64,000 nt of DNA, taken from Turbatrix aceti (taxonomy: Eukaryota; Nematoda; Chromadorea; Rhabditida; Panagrolaimidae). This document shows positions 11,489-23,000 of this stretch, piece by piece (the first letter of the stretch is position 1; every line of letters begins with the position of its first letter). A program made the translations under genes and the position numbers. The DNA is taken from assembly GCA_963969345.1 (NCBI GenBank), contig OZ017770.1, positions 6,395,246 to 6,459,245 on the forward strand, written 5' to 3'. The notes under the pieces are model-generated. The model was not told the DNA's origin, made no database searches, and worked only from the letters and a program-made list of their open reading frames with translations.

Positions 11489-13332
11489 TCAGGGATCGGC
11501 GGTGAGTTTGAGAGCAAACTTTGTATCCTTTTCACACTGCTCGGTAATGTTAAAAAAAGGAAGTGCAGAAAACGTGCAGTAGAGTTGCACGCCGATGTCG
11601 GATTTGGGATTAAAGCTGCGCAGAACAAATTCGAGTCCGTGGAATGCGCGTCCCGACACGGAATGATCGCATATGATCGACCACTTTGATTCGATTGAAA
11701 TTTCCTGAAACGAGCACATGACAACTCTTAAGAAAGAAAGTCACTGCGTGAAACATGCCGAGTCAGGAAAACGAGATGAAAAAAATCTTTGAAGAAATGT
11801 TTTTGGACCAAATCGGTACTTAAGACACTTTTGCAGGTATCCAAGCACTGTTTCTGGATAATGTTGGGGCTGCTGACGGGTCAGCTTGAGATATCGATTC
11901 AGCGGTCTGGCGATGCCACCCAGAACGGAACTCGCCATTTTGGCAGAAGTCATGGCTTCGCCCTAAAAGTGCAAATATTTATTTGGGGTGAGAAATGAAG
12001 AATGCAAACGACTTGCGTCGAATGAAATTATTTTTCTTCAAGCGGTGTCATTTCGAGAGCATACCCTGTAATTTTTGGCGCTGTTAGGTGAAAGCTGCTG
12101 GACGTAGCCAAAAGCTTCTTCCGTACAATCAATAAGTCTGTATTTCCGTTTGTTCACCCGCCGTTCCCATTCCAATTCCTCATAAAGGCGGTCATTACGA
12201 TGATTGAGTCGTTGCCGGGTGGCGGCTTCCATAAGCGCACGAGCGCTATTTTCATTCACTCCGCTGTTGGGGCCGAGGTTTTCGAAGTCATACATTTTGA
12301 ATCCACTCGGTCGCTGACCGGCTCCAAACCGCGACCGAGCCTCAATTCGATCATTTTTGCGTGCACGATCGAGAAAAAAGTTAAATGATGGAAATTCGGC
12401 GGTGTAAATCTGAAGAATTGCCACTGCGCTTTGCTGGATTGAAAAATGGCCGAGCTGGAACGTCTTTGATTCACCATCTGGATCTCGTGTGACAGTGACG
12501 ACAAAGTACGGCTGTCGCTGACGCATTTCGTAAAATATCCAGATACAGTGAATAAATATGAGCACGTCCACGAGTGATTGAGCAAAATTCACCGCTGTGA
12601 TAAATGTTGGCGCTTGTTCCATGATATAGCGAAATGTAAAAAATAGCCAAAATGCAAAGAGAATAAAGCATACAAAAAATATGAAAGTCGCTCGTGCTAG
12701 GTACAGTCTCGGCATTTCAGCTGCCGGTGTTTTCCAGAAAATGACGTAAAACGCAACAATTAGCAGGACTGTTTTTACGGCGATGTTTAGGAGCTTGCCC
12801 TGACAATCGACATCGCAGTGGATGGGGGGCCACTCGATGCCTGCCATGTTGACCAGTAGTGGTGTTGCGAGCATCACGGGGGCTGAGAGCAGCGCGATCG
12901 AGGATATCAACATGGACAGAAATATCCAGCAAAATCGAGAGCATCTTCTTACGCTTACGCGAACAAAAGGCTGCGATTGCATGTAAAAGCGATCCGTAAT
13001 TCCGCTGTAGGAATGCTCGCTGGTATTGCCGGTGACAACGGTCGTGTTGTCAAAGCCCTGATCGTCGACTGCTAGTTGCAAGCGCATTCTCGCCTAAAAC
13101 ATGATCAACAGGTCATAAAAAGTGTAAAAAAAATGCTAACATCAAGGCTGGAAGCGTAAGATCCATATGGCCGACGGGAGTTTTCCAGAAGCATGGCCTT
13201 GGCCGGATCTTCCATGTCCATGTCATGATGTATGGTCGGCATCGTCGGCATGGGCAGCCTCTGCCGTCCGCTGCTCATGGCGGTACGCGCCGAGTGCCGG
13301 CTGTGCGTGGATCTCTCTGATATGACTGACAT
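11489..13332 (-). CDS. vang-1: Van Gogh/Strabismus planar cell polarity protein
   Basis: Four exons: 13332-13141, 13093-12065, 11962-11759 and 11704-11489, about 546 residues. The protein shows the Vang signature NTTVVTGNTSEHS. Four hydrophobic segments follow, at about residues 117-140, 165-185, 195-217 and 230-250. The large cytosolic C-terminus contains GHFSIQQSAVAILQIY, SGFKMYDF, a Glu/Arg-rich WERRVNKRKYRL segment and LKLTRQQPQHY...TFLQRFF, all matching conserved positions of vertebrate VANGL. Van Gogh acts at the plasma membrane with Prickle and Dishevelled in planar polarity. The frame ends in KLTADP, so the usual C-terminal PDZ-binding motif (ETSV type) is not seen. The last intron fits only with a GC donor. 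An acceptor 3 nt upstream of the ATG suggests trans-splicing. Confidence 0.93.
11705..11758 (-). other. GC-AG intron in vang-1
   Basis: On the minus strand the donor is GACTCG|GCATGT and the acceptor is CTCGTTTCAG|GAA, phase 0 on both sides. No GT donor in this stretch gives the right phase with the strong acceptor. The predicted join has nearly the same spacing as vertebrate VANGL between the FL.R segment and the following Trp. Confidence 0.6.
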
Positions 13333-13335
13333 AAC

Positions 13336-13337
13336 CT
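13336..13337 (-). promoter_or_regulatory. candidate spliced-leader acceptor, vang-1
   Basis: The minus-strand sequence GGTGTTTCAG lies 3 nt before the vang-1 ATG at 13332. Confidence 0.45.
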
Positions 13338-15588
13338 GAAACACCATTGGTGCTCTAGTATCAAAATAAGCGACACCGCGATCATTCAAGCCGAGCCAAA
13401 TAATTGAAACGCGTCAAATTTTTTGCTGAAAGCTCAATCAATGCTGCTGGAAAAAAAATCAACAACCACCAACAATTCCTATTCACGACCAGAACAAAAA
13501 TAACATATTGACCGGCAAAAAGAGAAATTACGAGGAGGTTTTTTTGTGATGCAAATGCAGTCGCGGCCTGCGGCCTAAGAGTGACCGGTGGTAGGCAGTT
13601 AGGGTCATTTCGTTTTTCGCTAGGATAGGGTGCAGCACACTTGAGGGAAACCAACGCCAAAAGGCATATATCGAGAGGAGGTCTGCAAGAATGGTGGCCA
13701 AACGGACCCATTCTACAAAGATGAATGTGAATGACAACAAAACAGTGTCTTCATGTCTGCCTTTACGGGCAAAGATGGATGGCGTTGTGCGGCGACTTTA
13801 ACTTCAAACAATTTTTACCCCATTTCTGCTCAAGAACACATGTTCGGGCTTTAAATTTGCCTACAGGATTGCTTTCAATTTCCATACCATCCGCCCTGAC
13901 CGACAACACGGGGGGCTGCGGTGCAGATTGGCATGAAAACTCGGGTCGCAGGAATGTTGTACTTTCGAAAGTCTCTTCGCTTCATTCGCCTGCTTCCATT
14001 CATGTCCTCATGACTCATTGCATATATATTGCTATCCGAGACACGTAATAGTTGACAAAAGCAGGCGGCAAGTATGATTAATGAATTACGAATAAATATG
14101 CAGGGTGTAACAATTTATTTGGCTCACAGTTTGAAAAATGAACTATTCGTGTAATGCATGTGGTCTAAATTGATTCAGGGGCACACAAAAAATATCTATC
14201 TACTTTCCCACCAGCGGGTTCGTAAATCTTATTTGCAATACGTTATCTTATACAGCCGAGCAGAAGAGAATTATCTTGATTTGTATACGGCTTTGCACGT
14301 AGTCGGCGAAGTCATTGTAGAGGTCGTCAATTGCGACCATGGCCCTGGTAGTGCCGAGCCAGTAGTGCTCTGCCAACTCGACTGGAACATAAAGACAATG
14401 ATCGATGCACAACATTCATCTTGTTTTTTTCTCTTATTTTAGACATCTAAATTGAATCCGAGAGTTGTAAATCTCAAATTTTTGCTTCCATTTTTTTTGT
14501 CTTGTAACGATTTTCGTATACCAGCATGATATCCACGTTGTTGGATGCACTTGGAAGAACATTATTGACGCACCCTCTTCAAAGGTAGCTTGGAGGTACT
14601 TGACTCCTTCCATGATGACTCCCCCAAAGTCTTTACTTTATCCCGCTGATTGCCACATTACGGAGGTTTCAGTACCATGCGTTTTACCCCTTCTTGCAAG
14701 CTCTGAGGTGGTCCCCTTTTTTGTTAGACTTATTTTGGGGTCCTCGGAATATGCCTTGAAACTTCATCTGCTTCTTCGCTGTTTTTCCCGACTTCAAGTG
14801 CATTGATCGGTGTTCTCTTGCGCATCTGTTTGGTGTCAAGTCAAACCATCGATACTTACCGACTACTTTTGGCCTCTATTGACGTGACTCTGATTGTTTT
14901 GCACACCTTTTCGAAGCGAAGAGGCGATGAGTTGACATCACAATAGTGTGGGAGGGTGTGCTTTGTGTTTACCAAAGCGCTCAGAAATATCTCTATCGGA
15001 TTTTTGGTCATTTTTGGTGGATATATTTTTTGGTTTGCAACACGCTACTGTTGCTCGTTGTTGTCCCTTTGATTGACCAAAAGCTCAACTTTCTTACCTG
15101 TCGTCGTCTGTGATTCCAAACTTGAGTGTGGAACCTGGCTAACGTACCTATAAGAGTGCGTTCTGTCATTCTGCGTCGTCCTCAACGTTGTCTCTCGGTA
15201 ACAGCTCGTTTGTGCAGACTGTTCGTATTACTATCTCTGAGCCCTTAGGCTATATTGATATTTGTCGAAGAACGCGGACCGGGTATTACGCAACAACCGT
15301 GTGGCGACGCTTGTCCGCTCTGAGTCACTCGAATCGGGAGTGATCACGCTCATAGGACCCCCCAGCACCACAAATCCTTTGGCTAACAGTCTTGTCATCG
15401 GTGCTGTGCTGTGTGCTCGACTCGACTCGACGCAGAAACGAAGCTGGATACCGGTTGAGGAACTAGAATCGACCGCTACGACACTACGACACCTCTTGTT
15501 CAGACGACGTCGACCTACACGCTGCAATTCACTTTTCGTCACATTTACTCCCTAATTGTTGTCTGATATTGTAATTGTCTGCCGGGTC
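13338..15588. other. shared upstream region between vang-1 and feh-1
   Basis: About 2.25 kb between two divergent genes. Open frames of 60-109 codons on both strands lack family resemblance and splice logic. It probably carries promoters of both genes. I see no RNA gene or repeat here. Confidence 0.55.
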
Positions 15589-15590
15589 AG
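15589..15590 (+). promoter_or_regulatory. candidate spliced-leader acceptor, feh-1
   Basis: The sequence CCGGGTCAG lies 6 nt before the ATG at 15597. Confidence 0.35.
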
Positions 15591-15596
15591 AAAATA

Positions 15597-18500
15597 ATGT
15601 CAAATAATCCTCCGCCTATACTTCGTTCCCCTTCCAAGGAAGGCCAGCACTACCATCGGCATAACAACGCCTCGATTGCTCTCGAGTCAAAGTCTCAGAA
15701 TGAGACACATGAATACCGGGAAGAACGTGACCAAGAAGAATACTACTATGTGCAATCTAGGCCCCAGTCGGAGGCTTCCGAATCGGCCACAATGCATTTT
15801 CTCACGGATGACCGCAACGAAGTAGACGACTTCGAAGAGTACGCGGAAGACGTTTATCATCGAAAAGAAGGCAAACAGGTTCGTTCCCACGGCACTTTTC
15901 TCTTTATTTGGTTTCTTATGACACTCATGACTATGATTGTAATGTCTCCCTTTATGCTGTCGTTGTCATAATCGTCATTGGGCTTTGGAACAACAGCAAT
16001 CGCTCTTTGTTTGTTTTTGGATTCAATAATGACTGCATCTCTCGAGAGCGCGCTATAGGAATTTTTTTTGTAAGCATAATGATGAGTGCATTTGGCGTCG
16101 GTACCGCACATACGAAAAAAAAAAAGTTGATTTATAACGTTGCTCGAAATTATACGCTACTAACGGGTAATGTCAATCGATAGGGGACCACCAAAGAAAC
16201 TCGCACGGCAACAACATCGACAGTCGGGAAGAACGTAAATGACATTGCCAATGAATGTCGTTTGCCTTGGACTCCGGCACAGAGCTTTCTCGAAAATTAG
16301 TTAAAAATAGCAATTGTAATGCTTTGTCCGTTCTTTTATGGGAAGCATTCTTTGGATAATTTCATTTTCCACAGCGCACGTCAGGAACGAGAAGCAGGCG
16401 TTACAACATTCACCTTGCTACTTTTTTGCTTGCAACTAGCAATTGTGCTGTCTCAACAATACTGAAATACTTCTTGGCAAACACTTGGTGAACCCTGAAC
16501 TTGTTCCGCTTCCACGCATTCCCGCAAAGATGCTGCTCAAGCCGCTCGAGACTGTTATTTGACGACTGGGTGCTGCGTTTTTTCTGCTTTTGTACAATTT
16601 AGCTGCTAGCGCGTTGACTCACTGATGTGCAATTTGCGCAACCCAAAACGTTCCTTGTAAAGTGGTCGAACGCCGGTCGTTAATAGTTTTTCTTCTTAAT
16701 TTGGCAAAAATTCTCTTTTGCCTGCTCGTGGGAGAAGGGGCGCTTTCAGAAGCAGTTAAGCCTTTGTGGTAGACCAACCCATTTGCTTTAAATGCTTTTG
16801 AGGCACACTAAAAACTTTGTCCGCCATTCGTGTTTTTTCGTCACTCGTTCTCTATCTTTTTATGGATTTGAATTTGCTGGTTGAAGGTATACCATCGTCG
16901 CGACTACGACCCTCCACCACCCCGTCGTCCGCACTACACGCAAACTTCGAGGCAGTACGAAGCGCAGAGCGAAGAAGCCGAAGCAAACGTCGACGAGACT
17001 TACTACGACTATAGCCGTAGCGATCGAGAACGCGAACGAGAACGTGAACGCGAACGCGAACCTTCAGTTCGAATTGATCGTCATCGTCATCGTAACTCCG
17101 ACATGTCCGTTGACTACAGCGCAAAAGACTTCCAGCAATCTCGTGCAACCATTGACGCTGCTGCTCGCAATGGCAACACAATTATTCCAACCGGCGACAA
17201 TGTGCGTGTTCGTCAGATTGGCAATACCACTGTCATTTCGGAACACCGAGATCCTTACTCTTTTTATTGGCAACTCGATGAACTACGCCGAGCACAGGAA
17301 GAGCCCCCACGAAGACTGCCCCCAACGGACTACGTGATTGATGAAGAAGACGTGCCCCCACAGGAGACTTCCATATTGTCTCCTGACAGCCATGACAGTG
17401 GTATCAACTTTGAGAGTCAATACTCCAAACCCCAAAAGAGCGAAGAAGTAAGACAGCTGCCTGCGGGGTGGGAAAAACATGAGGATCCTTCGGGATTTTC
17501 CTACTATTGGCATGTGGACAGTGGAACTATCCAACGTGAAAAACCGGTATGTTTTGCACTCTTGCTGTGGAGTGATTTGTCTTTGTCACAAATATCGTGT
17601 GTTTTATCACTTTAAAAAGCAGTATGAGTTTGTGTTGTTAATTGTATGGTAACCCTTCAGCGCACCCCACCACCGCGACCTCCACCATCACCTCCTGCAC
17701 CCGCAAGAATGTTTGAAAATCAATATGTTCAGGTGCAAACAGATCCGGAGCCCGCTCCGCCTCCAGCAGTTCGACCACCCCCGCCACCCCCGGAGGAGCC
17801 GATTATTGAAGAGCACGCTTTCAAGCAGACAACGACAAGACGGCGCATCGAAAATGCCGACGAGAGCGACCAGGAAATCATCGAAGAGGGTGGACGCAAG
17901 GTATGTATGCTCGAACACACTTTTTGCTTTTTTACTGATAATGTTCAGCCTATTCGATTCGTTGTCCGATCGCTTGGATGGACCGAAATCGCAGAAGAAG
18001 ACCTAACTGCCGATCGTAGCTCGCGTGCCGTCAACCGTGCCATCATGGAACTTTCCGGTGGACTCAACGACAACGTGGCCAAATGGGGCGACGGTCGGGA
18101 GCTTATCATGGAGCTCGATGACGACGAGCTGCTGCTCATTGATCCTGATTCAATGGCTGTGATCCACTCGGAGCGAATCCAGCAGATTCGTGTCTGGGCA
18201 GTCGGCCGTGATAACGGAAGGTTAGTTTTTTTTTTCTTTTTTTTCTTTGAAAAAATACTAACAATTCATTTATTTCGTAACAGGGACAGGTTGGTTTTCA
18301 CCCAATTAACCTCTTTTGTTTTTTTCGTTGTGCTCGTTTTTAAGTTAATTTTGTTTTTAAGAGATTTCGCTTATGTTTCTCGAGATCGCGCTTCTCGTCG
18401 CTTTTTGTGTCATGTTTTCCGCTGCGATACTCCTGCCAGAACGATTGCAAATACGCTCCGGGACATTTGCAAACGACTCATGCTGCAACGACGACCCGTG

Positions 18501-19248
18501 GGATTTGACAACTTTGATCAGTACTCGGTTTCTTCTGAGCGACGCTTGTTGCGGGAATCTTCGCTGCCTACACCCATCGATGAGCCAAAGAAGGTCATTC
18601 GATGTCACTTCCTTGGCGTCACTCAGGTTCCTCGGGCCACCGGCATTGACATCCTCAACGAAGCCGTCGATCGTCTGGTAAACCAGGTCCGGCCAGAGCG
18701 CTGGATTCTGTCCGATGTTTCTATCGCGCCTTCGACCATCACAATCAACGAAGTCGGAGGACATCAAATTGCTCAATGTCGCGTTCGATACCTCTCTTTC
18801 CTAGGCATAGGCCAGGATATCAAGTAAAACTTATTTTTTCTCGCTAGCCCTAATTTTGAATATTGCAGGCACTGTGCGTTCATAATGCACACGTCGTCTG
18901 AAAACTTCATGTGCTACGTCTTCCACGTTGAGCCTAACGCTGCCACGATGGCAAAGACAATCGAAGCAGCCTGCAAGCTGCGGTACCAGAAAGTTCTCGA
19001 TGCTCACACCAAGCACGGCAGTCGTTCGAATTCTTTTGCCCTGAGCAGCCATGGAAAGGTGTTTTAACTTTTTTCTTTCTCACGCTAATTACCCAGTTTA
19101 CCGTTCTTTCGTTCTTTGCATCTTTTTTTTACCTTTTTAGACTTGGGGGGAGTCGATTAGAGACACTTTTGGTTTCGTCCGAAATCGACTGTCCTCTACT
19201 ATGACATCCGGTGAAGTGCCAGAGGATAACAACAACCTTTCTACATAA
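15597..19248 (+). CDS. feh-1: FE65/APBB adaptor with WW and two PTB domains
   Basis: Exons: 15597-15878, 16887-17546, 17661-17900, 17949-18220, optional 18284-18289, 18362-18823, 18869-19058 and 19141-19248, about 739 residues with the microexon. Residues 1-283 are acidic, low complexity and carry an Arg-Glu repeat. A WW domain (LPAGWEKHEDPSGFSYYW) spans about 284-314. It is followed by a proline-rich stretch with poly-Pro runs. PTB1 starts near residue 395 (PIRFVVRSLGW...FAYVSRD...CHVFRCDTPA). PTB2 follows (IRCHFLGV...CRVRYLSFLGIG...AFIMHTS...EPNAATMA...ACKLRYQK). The order WW-PTB-PTB defines the FE65 family. These adaptors bind the cytoplasmic tail of APP-like proteins through PTB2, and LRP-type receptors and transcription factors through PTB1. 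The start of exon 2 (acceptor TTGAAG) is the least certain junction. Confidence 0.95.
17022..17062 (+). repeat. hexamer repeat coding for Arg-Glu dipeptides
   Basis: Imperfect tandem CG(A/T)GA(A/G)-type hexamers encode a run of about seven Arg-Glu pairs in the low-complexity N-terminal part of feh-1. Confidence 0.7.
18284..18289 (+). other. feh-1: six-nucleotide microexon in feh-1 PTB1
   Basis: The hexamer GGACAG is flanked by CGTAACAG on the left and GTTGGT on the right. A perfect TACTAAC branch point lies at 18256-18262. Inclusion changes NGRDFAYV to NGRDRDFAYV; skipping joins 18220 to 18362 in the same frame. Mammalian FE65 (APBB1) has a 6-nt neuronal miniexon at the same point, giving GRERDFAYV. 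Confidence 0.75.
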
Positions 19249-20048
19249 CTTGCGTGCAACTTCTTATGCTATCTTGAGCTCTATCTCTTAGTTTTTCTGT
19301 ATACTGTTTAAAACGAGTAACAAGTGTCAAAAACTACTAACCCAGAAAAGCAACCAAAAAAGCCTGTCCAAATTGCAACATGTGTTTGTATAGCCTTCCA
19401 TGGTAACGAAGAATAAAAATCAGACTAACGAGACAACCGGCTGGATTCTGTTGAATGTCCCACGTTTTTTCTTTCAAACCTGTGATGTTCTCTTTGTTTG
19501 TCGCAAGCCACAAAAAGGCGCAATAAATTAGTTTGATTCCCCCAAAACGTTTGACATCAAAAAGAAAAGAACCGCAAATGAATCAAGCACAAAAAACGCC
19601 TGCCCTATGTGTTGCCGTTCGCACAAAGTGTGGTTTCACACCTGCTGGGAGTTGGTACGGACCCGTCCTTGATGCTGATTTACAATCATTCACGAGATAA
19701 TTTATGTCGTACAAGCAAGAACAAAAAAAACGATTAATAGAAACATGAAAAAAAATTTGCAACTGACATTTGCACGAGCATTAAAATATTAAAAAACACT
19801 ATTATGACAAAGAAAAATCGCAAAACTACGTAGTACTCATTTTAGAGATGGAACAATCTTCTGGCACACATATTGGTGGGTTGAATAAATACATCAGATC
19901 TCGTGAATACTCTGAGAATGTGCTTAAAGCGTGAAATACAACAGGTCAGGAGGTTGCAGAGAGTGTGGGTTATTACTTTTTTTTTCTGGTTTGTGATTAT
20001 CGGACCCATTGCTGGAATGCGATGGAAGCTGGGTGGATGGCAGGATTT
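19249..20048. other. 3' intergenic region between convergent feh-1 and unc-6
   Basis: About 800 nt of AT-rich sequence downstream of both genes. A plus-strand AATAAA lies at 19412-19417. No coding exon is recognised. Confidence 0.6.
19412..19417 (+). terminator. candidate poly(A) signal of feh-1
   Basis: AATAAA about 165 nt downstream of the feh-1 stop codon, in 3' AT-rich sequence. Confidence 0.5.
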
Positions 20049-23000
20049 CTACACACGGGCTGAATACTTGCGATGCAGTGGGCACTGGTTCTTGAGTTCG
20101 CGTCGAGTGAAGCGCTCCAGTTTATCCAGCCACTCATCGTTCCATTCAATCATGATCGTGTACTTGTTGTTCTGAATGCCAATATCCTCGACGTCATCTC
20201 TGCCAAGCATGAGATATCGCTTGCCAATTGTGAGTTTGGGACACTTGCAGATGTAATCCTCTTGCGTCATCCAGAATGTCTGGGGTCCGCGTCGGATGCG
20301 AACTCCGTTGCCTCGCTTGAATGTGCTCTCGACTTCAATGTTGTACTTGATCATGCCACCGACCGTGTCCTTGCTGGTGACAAGCATTTGTATTGCTAAA
20401 GTATTGTCATTGTCATCGTCTCATCCTTTTTCCCCGATACCACTCACCGTATTCCCGCTTACAGTACTTCTTTTGATTAAGCCGCGTAGGCATCGAGCGA
20501 CACTTGTCACAGGGAGCTGTAAATGTGCAAGTGTCATTGTTCGCAAATCACATTTTATCGCCCCCTTTACCCACCTGATGTTGTCGGCTGTAGAGTGGTC
20601 GTCTGAATTTCAGGAACAGTCGAAATGCCTGCAAATGATCCATTCTTTAGCACTTTCCCTCGCCAAGCAGGTCACATTGTGTATTCCAAACTGTTGCAGT
20701 AATCTTTCTTTGTCTCTCCCTCAACACAGGGTGCGCGAGGGAGGCTTTGATTATTTGGCAAAACTGTTTCCGTCAAAAGAAATGAGCGACCGTAAACAAT
20801 GCTTAAGCCCAAGTGCCAACTAAAGACTCGCTGAGTGCGATTTTTCGCGCCTTGTCACTTGTTCAATATGATCTAAAAGAAAACATACGGATACATGGTG
20901 TTTGCGGAGAACGGCTTTGCTGGAAGCCTTTGGCGCATCGGTTGCATGTTAATCCAGTGACTCCAGGCTTGCAAACGCATTGTCCACTTGTCTGATTGCA
21001 GCTTTTGGCAAGGGAACCGATAGGATGGCAGTTGCATGCTGAAATTCGGACACGGTCACAGCTTACAGCATCATTAAAATTGTTAATTAATTCGTTTATT
21101 GATAGCATCGAGGTCTTCCGTTTGCATGCTTAGTACTTTTGGGGCACTGAGAAAAGTGCCATATGCCATTACTGACCACTGTGCAAACCACGGCAGCCTG
21201 AGTGGTGTGGTCAACGAGAAATTCCGAAAGCTTTACCAAAAACAATCTCAGCCGCCTGCATCCATAAAAAGAAACAATATTCAATTTTTTCGTTCAAAGT
21301 CCATTGTCTGGAGGTCCCACTTAAACATGGATACGATACGCATTGCTCTGTTTGTTTCGCGGTAAACACCATGGTCAAGAGGATTGTCAATGGCATAAGA
21401 ACATGCAAAAAAACCTTGACGTCTGCCGCCATTGTCATCTAAGAGTTTGCCGCTCAAATTGTTGACAGATATTTGCGTGAAAAAAATTTGTGACGTTTCC
21501 TATAGATTCAAAACAAGAACGCGGGAGCGTCTAAAGAACCAGTCACAGGTTTCCACCATTTTTTTGGTGATACAAAGTGTAATTGAATTTGATATACTCA
21601 AATTGAAAAATGGCCCCTCAATGCATGTATCACCATGCTGGTCATCCAAAAAGTTGCAAAACAGGAAGGATAGCTTAATTGCATTTGAACAAAATGAACG
21701 TTGATAGATTTTGGAGCCTGGCAACGGGTGCCACCAGCTTACACGCTTACAGGCCGTAAAGCTGCCAAGAGAAAAGCGATTGTAAATAACTAGCCCATAA
21801 GTACTACCGTAATATGTGTAAATACCCACGTTTACAAGCTTTGCGATGGGCGATGGGCTTGTCGAGATCTCGGTAGTATTCTGGCTTGCAGAAGTGACAG
21901 TTGCGACCAGCCGTGTTGTGGCGGCAGTTGATGCACATACCACCGGACTTGTTACCGCTCATATGGTAGAGCTGCATGTTGAAGCGACATCTTCGAGCAT
22001 GCAGATTGCAGTTGCAGGCTGAAAATCACTCTTTTTTGCATACTATACGAAGTAAAACACCCTGAAATCAGTTTTTTTGAATTGCATGCATTGTTCGTTT
22101 CTTGAAATGCGATTGAGTAATGCTCGAGTCATCCCGATTTTGCTCTCCCGATCGGTACCTAAGCGTACAGTAATATACAAGTGGTTGGTAATGAATTGAA
22201 CATCTCCCCTGTACACCTTGGAATCGAACAGGTGGCAAAATTTCAATAGCAGCAACCTGTGCTTAATGACAGAGCGCACCCGTTTTGGCTCGTTGAGCTT
22301 CCGCTAGCGTGAACAATTGGCTTTTGAACAAAGTGTAAACCCGATTCACACCTTTTTTACTCCGGGTGAATTTTTGGTTCGATGGCCTGCGTGCGTAAAT
22401 AAGAAGAAAAAAATATTTATTGCCCTTTTGACAATTATCAACTTTTTGCTTTATGGGCTTTATAGGTCAATAATCATTTAAAAAATCATGGGTAAAGCAA
22501 AAATAATGTTTGCAGATATTTGTCTGTGAATTTTGTCCTTGATAAAAGGTCCCTCAAAAATGCAAATTTCAAAGCGCTAAAAATGGTTATACTACGTTTT
22601 CCTTCCGCTCCGTTAGCACTTGAAGCTGCGAACGAACGCTGAAAATTATGCATTATCCCTCGGGTTTTTTACATCTTACCCAGGCCTTCAACAATAGCTG
22701 TCAGCGGTTTTGGACCGTGACAATCCGCACAGGGAATTGATTTAGTCGCGGCAAAAAGCGGCGTTGCTTTACGCGCGCTGCCGATGCTCGAGTAACACGG
22801 CATTTTTAATGTGCGAGGAAAGAAAAAACAATACAAATGATTTAGGCCTCTTGTATTAATTCGATTGCACGGAATTATACGAGCACCGCGACGGTGCGCA
22901 ATTCAATTCTGGCTCATGCTGTTTGTCGGCAATTGTAAACGGATTAGCGGAATGAGATGCTTTTTTTGTGAGCCAGCGAAGATCCGACACCGCAAAATCT

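Noticed and set aside
15262..15555. Overlapping 97- and 103-codon frames just before feh-1
   Set aside because: They overlap antisense to each other, with no family match; most likely part of the upstream region.
18221..18361. A single continuous 393-codon frame through 17646-18827
   Set aside because: It arises because the two short introns around the microexon total a stop-free multiple of three with the exon. The poly-Phe product and the PTB domain alignment show that this is intronic.
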